Source of the DNA: Candidatus Aenigmatarchaeota archaeon
Lineage (GTDB): Archaea > Aenigmatarchaeota > Aenigmatarchaeia > CG10238-14 > SCSR01
Length of the DNA: 37,471 bases
Direction: 5' to 3'
Assembly: GCA_016177025.1 (NCBI GenBank)
Contig: JACOWB010000007.1
Location: 71,751 to 109,221, forward strand
Below the pieces are notes generated by a model. That model worked only from the letters and a program-made list of their open reading frames with translations. It did not search any database and was not told the DNA's origin. The position numbers and the translations under genes were made by a program. Within the stretch, counting starts at the first letter, position 1, and each line of letters opens with the position of its first letter. This document shows, piece after piece, positions 28,401-35,018 of this stretch.

Positions 28401-28589
28401 GTGGCAAAAGGAACGTTCGGGGAGACACTTAGAATTGTCATATCTCTCGTTCTCGCTATTACCGCATTGATTCTTATATGGTATTTCCATGACAAGATAA
28501 CCGCATTCTTTGGGGGGTTGTTGTTGGAAGGGATGAAGAATTTCTTTTGCAGTCTTTTGTATTGGTTGCCGGGATTCGTATGCGGATGA
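28401..28589 (+). CDS. Small pilin-like/membrane protein (62 aa)
   Basis: MAKGTFGETLRIVISLVLAITALILIWYFHDKI...; GTG start immediately after previous stop. Confidence 0.6.
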   Translation: MAKGTFGETLRIVISLVLAITALILIWYFHDKITAFFGGLLLEGMKNFFCSLLYWLPGFVCG

Positions 28590-28620
28590 CTATTTATTTT
28601 CTCCAGTTAAATTACTATTA

Positions 28621-29625
28621 ATGTCCAAGTCCATGGCCATCGAAGGAGTGATGAAGATATTCCTGATGATAGCTGTGATAATTGTGGGGATGTCGTTCCT
28701 GCTGAAGGCGTTCGGTATTGATATATTAGGATGGTTGCAAGAAAAATTTACTGGATTTGGTGTGCCAGAAAGCGGGGCAGTTTTACATATTAAAATAGAC
28801 CCTGGTGATAATCCTTTAGAAATATGGGAATTTGGCGTTACAAATGGCGAGCCATCAAGTAAGTACAAAGATGCATTCGGAGAAACTTCTAGTGAGACTG
28901 TTGTAATAAGCGACAAGCCTAATTTTGACCATGAAGGCAAGTTTTTCACCTTGAAAGATATATCTACTACTGATAGGTGTATCATTTTTGTTACCGATGA
29001 AGAAGGTGGCGATGAAGATGAGGGTATGGTGTACGAAGTGAAACAAGGTGTAATAATAGATTCAAATTTATGTAGTGACGGCAAATCTCTTGAGGAGTGT
29101 ATTGGGACAAGTAATATTGAAAATAGAGTTTGTAAATGGGTAACTAGGAATGGCGGCGACAACGTAAAATGTGTAGGCAATAATTGCGTCCTTAAGTTAA
29201 AATGGGAAAATGGAGTCGTAACATATTATAATAACGGTAATGGATTTTCTAAGGGTGAAAGTCCCTATGCCTGTCATAACTATTTACATTATTTAGACTG
29301 TAGCCCTTCAGATGGTGTTAATAATATAATAGATCTAAAAAAACAATGTGATTATGAAGAACACGTATTGAAGCAGGCAGTATTCGGTAGCGGCGTGTTT
29401 AATGATGATGGTTGTTTGAAAACCTCTGAAAAATGTAATTTATTAGGTGAAACTAAAGATGTTTTGAAAGACCTACATGATAAAAAAATCTATAAAGTTA
29501 AATTTGGGGTAATATGCAAAGGTGGTGAGTGGGAAGTCTGCACACCTCAAAGGGCTGAAAAAGGAACTGGGACAGTAGCAGGGAAAACATGTAAACCTAA
29601 AGAAGATTATTTTGTTTGGGAATAA
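28621..29625 (+). CDS. Surface protein with pilin-like N-terminal helix and Cys-rich ectodomain
   Basis: MSKSMAIEGVMKIFLMIAVIIVGMSFLLKAFG then many Cys (e.g. CIGTSNIENRVCKW, CVGNNCVLKLKW). Confidence 0.65.
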   Translation: MSKSMAIEGVMKIFLMIAVIIVGMSFLLKAFGIDILGWLQEKFTGFGVPESGAVLHIKIDPGDNPLEIWEFGVTNGEPSSKYKDAFGETSSETVVISDKPNFDHEGKFFTLKDISTTDRCIIFVTDEEGGDEDEGMVYEVKQGVIIDSNLCSDGKSLEECIGTSNIENRVCKWVTRNGGDNVKCVGNNCVLKLKWENGVVTYYNNGNGFSKGESPYACHNYLHYLDCSPSDGVNNIIDLKKQCDYEEHVLKQAVFGSGVFNDDGCLKTSEKCNLLGETKDVLKDLHDKKIYKVKFGVICKGGEWEVCTPQRAEKGTGTVAGKTCKPKEDYFVWE

Positions 29626-29633
29626 TTACTAAA

Positions 29634-29645
29634 ATATTTAAATAC
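29634..29645 (+). promoter_or_regulatory. Putative TATA box for pilin-like gene at 29679
   Basis: atatttaaatac in the intergenic gap after 29625. Confidence 0.4.
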
Positions 29646-29678
29646 TCGCCAAAACAAATATAAAGTTAAGTGAAATTA

Positions 29679-29993
29679 ATGAAAGCCGTTGCCGTACCTT
29701 ACATCATAGCTATTCTTCTTGGTGTCGGTGTTATAGGGCTTGTTGGATATTGGCTATTTGTTTCCGGTGGACAGTTTGGCGGGGGAGCCGCTGCCCAGCA
29801 ATGCAGGTCGGACTTCCTTCAGGCATGCCAACAATGGGCGGCTTCCGGTTACACAGCAGAACAGCCAAGCAACAACGGAGTCTTTCAACATTCTGATGGC
29901 AACGCCTGTTTGAAGCAAGTGACTGGAAAGAGCACTGCAGACGATGCCACTAAGGATGTCTACAGGTCTTCCTGCACGATAGCAGGGTCTTAA
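29679..29993 (+). CDS. Pilin-like protein, C-x7-C family
   Basis: MKAVAVPYIIAILLGVGVIGLVGYWLFVSGGQFGGG; QCRSDFLQAC. Confidence 0.7.
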   Translation: MKAVAVPYIIAILLGVGVIGLVGYWLFVSGGQFGGGAAAQQCRSDFLQACQQWAASGYTAEQPSNNGVFQHSDGNACLKQVTGKSTADDATKDVYRSSCTIAGS

Positions 29994-30018
29994 TTTCCCC
30001 AATTTCTAATATTATTTT

Positions 30019-30057
30019 ATGCTCAAAGCTATTGCAGTCCAAAATACTTTCCGATAA
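30019..30057 (+). pseudogene. Candidate truncated pilin gene start (MLKAIAVQNTFR*)
   Basis: atgctcaaagctattgcagtccaa closely matches the start of the gene at 31055 (atgtccaaagctattgcagttcaa), then stops. Confidence 0.5.
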
Positions 30058-30065
30058 CTGTAATA

Positions 30066-30074
30066 CTTAAATAA
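30066..30074 (+). promoter_or_regulatory. Putative TATA box for the wHTH-MNT gene
   Basis: cttaaataa about 24-32 nt before ATG 30098. Confidence 0.45.
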
Positions 30075-30077
30075 CAG

Positions 30078-30097
30078 ATGTGATAATATTATTACAT
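30078..30097. promoter_or_regulatory. Near-perfect 20-bp palindrome, candidate operator
   Basis: ATGTGATAAT|ATTATTACAT; half-sites match at 9/10 positions; directly precedes ATG 30098. Confidence 0.5.
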
Positions 30098-30637
30098 ATG
30101 TTACAAAATTATAACAAATGGTCTGTACTTAAAGTATTTTTCGATGACCCTCTGCCTAAAGGTGGCGGTTTTCAACTCAGGGAAATCAGCAGAAAAGTGA
30201 AGATAGCGCCAAATTCTGTTAAACGATATTTGAATGAACTAGAAAAAGAAGGACTGATTATAAAATCCAAGCACAGGATTCACAATTACCCGATATATTT
30301 GTCGAATAGGGATGGTGAAAAATTCAGATTTTTCAAGAAAATAGATATGATTATTTTGCTAGAGGAATCTGGACTATTGGAATATCTACAAAAGAAATGC
30401 ATGCCAGACACAATTATTCTATTTGGTTCATCTTCAAGAGGCGAGGATCTGAAGAATAGCGACATTGATTTGTTCCTCCTATGTAAAGAAAGAAAGCTTG
30501 ATTTGCGAATGTATGAAGAAAACCTGAACAGATTGATAAGTCTACATTTTAATGAAAATTTCAATAGCATGAGCAAAGAACTCAGGAATAACATTTTAAA
30601 TGGTGCTATTTTGAAGGGATACATAAAGGTGTTTTAA
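30098..30637 (+). CDS. Winged-HTH plus minimal nucleotidyltransferase (MNT) protein, candidate antitoxin
   Basis: FQLREISRKVKIAPNSVKRYLNELEKEGLIIKS (wHTH); TIILFGSSSRGEDLKNSDIDLFLL (GSxxRGxxxxxSDIDL). Confidence 0.88.
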   Translation: MLQNYNKWSVLKVFFDDPLPKGGGFQLREISRKVKIAPNSVKRYLNELEKEGLIIKSKHRIHNYPIYLSNRDGEKFRFFKKIDMIILLEESGLLEYLQKKCMPDTIILFGSSSRGEDLKNSDIDLFLLCKERKLDLRMYEENLNRLISLHFNENFNSMSKELRNNILNGAILKGYIKVF

Positions 30638-31050
30638 TGGACGAAGGAATAGTTAAAATAAGCCCCGATAAAGAGAAAGCCAAATCTCTTTTTGAAATGG
30701 TTAATATAACTTTAGAAATGATAAAATCTGTCGATTCGAAGAAATTTTCTTCTCTCATTATAAAAGACTATTACGAAGCTATAAGGGGACTAGTCACTGC
30801 TATTCTGCTTGTAGACGGATTTAAAACAGAAGGCGAAGGCGCCCATAAGAGACTAATAGACTACCTGAATGTAAATTATAAACAATTCTCCCAATATGAA
30901 ATTTCTCTTATAGACGATTTAAGAATCATTAGAAACAGGATAGCTTATGAAGGATTCTTTGTTAAAGAGGATTATTTGGAAAGGAAAAGAAAGGACATCT
31001 CAAGTATTATAACTAAACTTGTAAACATTCTTAAAGATAAATTAAGGTGA
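30637..31050 (+). CDS. HEPN-domain protein, candidate toxin partner
   Basis: IKDYYEAIRGLVTAILLVDGFKTEGEGAHKRLIDYL..., RIIRNRIAYEGFFV; overlaps upstream stop by 1 nt. Confidence 0.82.
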   Translation: MDEGIVKISPDKEKAKSLFEMVNITLEMIKSVDSKKFSSLIIKDYYEAIRGLVTAILLVDGFKTEGEGAHKRLIDYLNVNYKQFSQYEISLIDDLRIIRNRIAYEGFFVKEDYLERKRKDISSIITKLVNILKDKLR

Positions 31051-31054
31051 TAAT

Positions 31055-31342
31055 ATGTCCAAAGCTATTGCAGTTCAAGCAATTTTCTTGATAGCCGTCA
31101 TAGCAATCTCTCTTTTTTTCATAGTTGCCATCTTCTGGGGGTGGATAGACACGACAGAATTTGCCACCAATGAAGCGTCATGCAGAGCCGCTAGGATAGG
31201 ATGTTGCAGCGCCCTGACAAGCGGAACAAAGGACTCGTGCGACTGGGACTCGGCATGCAGCGAATACGGCGTATCAATGCCTACCCTGCAAAGCTGTTGT
31301 GAAGAGCAGAAAGATAAGGCGCTCAAACCTAAAAAATGCTAA
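31055..31342 (+). CDS. Pilin-like Cys-rich protein, C-x7-C family (divergent)
   Basis: MSKAIAVQAIFLIAVIAISLFFIVAIFWGWID; SCRAARIGCC plus further Cys. Confidence 0.68.
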   Translation: MSKAIAVQAIFLIAVIAISLFFIVAIFWGWIDTTEFATNEASCRAARIGCCSALTSGTKDSCDWDSACSEYGVSMPTLQSCCEEQKDKALKPKKC

Positions 31343-31366
31343 TTTATCAGAAATCCAAATAAAATT

Positions 31367-31744
31367 ATGCATAAAGGTGCGGTAGTAACTGATGCTATTG
31401 CCGTCGTAGGTCTGATAGCTATAGGCGGACTAATGTTCGCACAAGTTCCTGGCATGATGGAGGATATAAAAGAAACAATCTCACAAGAATCCGTCAGATC
31501 TCAGGCAGTTGAGATAGCAGACCTGATAACGCTTGTAAATGCGGCGTCAGAAGACGTCGAGATAAAACTTATACACAAGTTACCTCCTGAAGGTTCCTAT
31601 TCCGTAACTGTGGCAAATGGCTATGTAACAGTCGAAGCGGGCGGTCATAAGGCAGTAGCAAAAACTCTTTCCAAACTTGCTTTCGGGTCTGATATTGTCA
31701 GAGAGCTGGAGATAACAAAAGATGAAATTAAAAAGGTTGGTTGA
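31367..31744 (+). CDS. Pilin-like protein
   Basis: MHKGAVVTDAIAVVGLIAIGGLMFAQ; soluble C-terminal part with SYSVTVANGYVTVEAGGHKAVAKTL. Confidence 0.6.
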   Translation: MHKGAVVTDAIAVVGLIAIGGLMFAQVPGMMEDIKETISQESVRSQAVEIADLITLVNAASEDVEIKLIHKLPPEGSYSVTVANGYVTVEAGGHKAVAKTLSKLAFGSDIVRELEITKDEIKKVG

Positions 31745-32371
31745 ATGAAAGGTCAGGCTTGGATACAGAATTGGTTCGCGCTTTTACTCACAGGTGTGAT
31801 AGCTGTAGGTGTGTTGCCGTTTATACTTCCAGGTCAGGTGACAAAAGTCTCCCCAGAGATAGAAGCTAAAGAATTCGAGAACAAGGCTATACTTCTTGCA
31901 AATTCACTGTTAGCAAATGAGGATTTAGTTTACTCAGATGGCACAAATTGGCATCGCGCAACGTTTGATGCGAATAAAATTAACGACGTCTTTTATGAAG
32001 ATAGCTTCGGTACATCTTTGTACACATGCAAACCGAATTTATCAAATTGCAAGCTGCCAACATACTCACAAACATTTGCCTTTATTGTTATAGTCGACAT
32101 AGAAACTGGTGAGGGTTGGTTTACAGGTACACACAAACTGAGCGGTTCTGAACCTGAAGTTTTAAATGTAATCTCGTGTTTTCAGAACAAGTGGAGCACA
32201 AACTATCCTCAATTGTATGAAGAAAATTCAGACATAGACAAGGTTTTAGAATTGGACAACTGCGCCTTGCAGAGATATTCCAGCATACTTAGCACAGGTT
32301 TTCCAGTTTCGATAAAGTACCCCTCTGGAGATGTTCACATGGGTGCGATAAAAATCGTGGTGGTAGAATGA
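31745..32371 (+). CDS. Pilin-like/minor pilin protein
   Basis: MKGQAWIQNWFALLLTGVIAVGVLPFILPG; ATG directly after previous stop. Confidence 0.6.
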   Translation: MKGQAWIQNWFALLLTGVIAVGVLPFILPGQVTKVSPEIEAKEFENKAILLANSLLANEDLVYSDGTNWHRATFDANKINDVFYEDSFGTSLYTCKPNLSNCKLPTYSQTFAFIVIVDIETGEGWFTGTHKLSGSEPEVLNVISCFQNKWSTNYPQLYEENSDIDKVLELDNCALQRYSSILSTGFPVSIKYPSGDVHMGAIKIVVVE

Positions 32372-33117
32372 AGTCCATAGCGCAACTCCCATTGGTAGGC
32401 CTTATAGGCACGTTCACAATAATAGTCGGCATAATAGTTCCGCCAGCAATTATCAAAACTACAGTAGACAAAGAACTGCTGATAACTTATGGGTTTGAAA
32501 AAGAACAACATGGATTGTTAGTATTGCTATCAGTTAAAAATGGGAAAAGTGTATATGAAATTCTGAGCATAGAAGCTCTTCTCAATGAACCAGAAGGACT
32601 CTCTGATTTAAAAAACAAATTCGATAAACTAATCGAAGGAAATTGTATATCGGTTAGCAAACCAGTTAAAGACGGATTTCCTGAGCTAACAGGATATAAC
32701 GAAGGCCCAACTAACTATCAAATAGGAGAACCCCAAATATACAAAATTGCTGTACAAAATCTTGGTGATGTCGATTCCGGCCAATTTAACATTAAATGGT
32801 TCGTTGATGGCAGCCAAGTAGGTCACGGTAGTCACAACGGCGTACCTAAAAATGAAACAGTCAACAATGATAACGATGAATTAATTCATACATTCAATGA
32901 TGCAGGTCCACATCTTATACAATATTTAATCGATAGTGAAAATAAAGTTACGGAGTCAAACGAAGACGACAACAGAATTAGTTTCTATGTAGCTGAATCC
33001 CAACAACCAGAATTTCTTAATAAACCATGTGATGATTCGGTTATAGAATTCAATACAATTATTGCCCTTCCGTACAATAAAAATTCTCTTATTGAACTGA
33101 TAAGGATTGGTGTATGA
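32368..33117 (+). CDS. Minor pilin-like protein with inserted CARDB-like domain
   Basis: MKSIAQLPLVGLIGTFTIIVGIIVPPAII; IYKIAVQNLGDVDSGQFNIKWFVDGSQVG...VTESNEDDNRISFYV. Confidence 0.62.
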   Translation: MKSIAQLPLVGLIGTFTIIVGIIVPPAIIKTTVDKELLITYGFEKEQHGLLVLLSVKNGKSVYEILSIEALLNEPEGLSDLKNKFDKLIEGNCISVSKPVKDGFPELTGYNEGPTNYQIGEPQIYKIAVQNLGDVDSGQFNIKWFVDGSQVGHGSHNGVPKNETVNNDNDELIHTFNDAGPHLIQYLIDSENKVTESNEDDNRISFYVAESQQPEFLNKPCDDSVIEFNTIIALPYNKNSLIELIRIGV

Positions 33118-35018
33118 TGAAAGCTGTAATCAATGTTGCGCTTATATCCGCTGTAAGTGTTCTGACAATCATAGGCATTTATTCGTTCAGCGTAGCATAC
33201 CAGTCACATTCTGTTCTGAAAGGCTTGCAAGAAAGGAATATTGTGGAATCTGTGAACCAAATCGAATTTATAAAAATGGCAAAGGAACAGGCTGGAATTT
33301 ATTCTACATATCAATCAGCATACGATATTTCTAAATACGGCACATACAAACACGGAACATACGGTATTTCAGGAACATGCGACCCATCGCTACTAACAGG
33401 TCTCCCTGATGACATTCCGTATTGGAGAGTGTTTGATAATGCATGCTTCGACAGCTTAGCATCACCACCAGAAATGGAAGACATTATTAAGACTCAATTA
33501 AAACAAGAAATTCCATACAGGTTCAAAGAATACATGGATGCAATTAAAACCAGATACGATATAATCCTACCCGAGTATACAACAGATGCGACTATTTTAA
33601 ACGACGAAGAGATTTCTTTCACCCTATCATTTACTCCACAGGAAATAAAGTTCGACAGCGAGAATCTCGATCTCTCGAAATTTCTCGGCACCATACAAAA
33701 AACAATCGAAATTCCTATAAGGAGGATGATAAAGTTCGCCGCAGTCAGCATCGTCAGTTCCGACCCGATTCCCGCAGAAATAGAATCCGCCAATCAAAAT
33801 ATGAACGCATTTCCAATATCCCCTTCAACGGTGAATCCTGATTGGGGCGACAGCAAGCTGAATAATGGCGAGCTGTCGGGAAGCTGCCAAACAACCGCTT
33901 TCCAATCATGTGTTCATCCAGACGACGAACCTTATACGTATCCGGAAAAGCCACAACTTATCCCGAAAGTCTATTGCAATGGCAAGTTCGTGTCATCTGT
34001 GGTCGACAAGGTGAGCAGCGTCAGTGAGAACGATCCATTGACAGGACTGTCTGTAAGGACATATCCAGACTGGGTGAGCGAAACCGTTAACTCGGAAGAC
34101 GAAACAACATGCCTGACACCATCCCCTGAAATCAGCAGTGCAAGTTGCGATTGCGTAAAATGGATATGCCCTGCATCAAGGCAGGTTAAGGTAGGCGATG
34201 GAACAGAGATAGTTCCTCTAGGCCAAGGGCCGGTGGTGGGGATAGATGCCTTGTCGCCGCCAGTCGCATGCACAACATGCTTTGCCACTGAGGGAAGCGA
34301 TTGTATCCAATATTCATTTCAAGCATGCCCTAACGGGTTTGAAGAGACGGGTGGAGTAGGGTTCTTATCTAAAGAGAAAAGTATGGCGTCGTTTTCATCG
34401 ATAAGCCTTGTTCCCATTCTTCCGCCTCCTGTAATACCGGAATGCGTGCAGTATGCCGACAAAGTCTGCCCTGATAGCTATCCCATAGAATTCAATGGGC
34501 AATGCATAAATACCGCGGAAAAGGAGTGCGCAGATCCCTCAATAGATACTAGAATAGGTGGGAGTTGCTATGATACATTATGTCTTGATGACCCGTTAAT
34601 CGAAAATCCGGAAGAATGTTTTGTATATCCAGCGGATTGTCCGGACGGATTTCCTCAGGAATACGACACCGATAACTGCAGAACAGACCCCCCAGTTTCG
34701 AAAACATGCCCAGACGGATTTCCATTTTCAAAGAATGGCCAATGCGCGCAATACGCTAGCAAAATCTGCCCATCGGGCACTGAAGAATTTGGAAGCACAG
34801 GAAGATGCTACAACACTCCGCCTGTGGAATCAGGTCCAGTCTGCGATTTGCGCAAAAACCTCCACGAAAAAACGTGCAATTACAACTATCAGGCTGATGC
34901 AGCAGCTTTGGTGAATGTGAAAGATAAAAAAAATAAGTATCCTGTTTACGATTCTGCTGAAGATAAAACCGATTTCAGGAATTTAGAGTTGCAATTTTAT
35001 GTGCTTTCTAAGAACTAG
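33114..35018 (+). CDS. Large Cys-rich surface protein with pilin-like N-terminus
   Basis: MMKAVINVALISAVSVLTIIGIYSFSVAY; C-terminal Cys-rich repeats CVQYADKVCPDSYP..FNGQC / CAQYASKICPSGTEEFGSTGRC. Confidence 0.68.
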   Translation: MMKAVINVALISAVSVLTIIGIYSFSVAYQSHSVLKGLQERNIVESVNQIEFIKMAKEQAGIYSTYQSAYDISKYGTYKHGTYGISGTCDPSLLTGLPDDIPYWRVFDNACFDSLASPPEMEDIIKTQLKQEIPYRFKEYMDAIKTRYDIILPEYTTDATILNDEEISFTLSFTPQEIKFDSENLDLSKFLGTIQKTIEIPIRRMIKFAAVSIVSSDPIPAEIESANQNMNAFPISPSTVNPDWGDSKLNNGELSGSCQTTAFQSCVHPDDEPYTYPEKPQLIPKVYCNGKFVSSVVDKVSSVSENDPLTGLSVRTYPDWVSETVNSEDETTCLTPSPEISSASCDCVKWICPASRQVKVGDGTEIVPLGQGPVVGIDALSPPVACTTCFATEGSDCIQYSFQACPNGFEETGGVGFLSKEKSMASFSSISLVPILPPPVIPECVQYADKVCPDSYPIEFNGQCINTAEKECADPSIDTRIGGSCYDTLCLDDPLIENPEECFVYPADCPDGFPQEYDTDNCRTDPPVSKTCPDGFPFSKNGQCAQYASKICPSGTEEFGSTGRCYNTPPVESGPVCDLRKNLHEKTCNYNYQADAAALVNVKDKKNKYPVYDSAEDKTDFRNLELQFYVLSKN

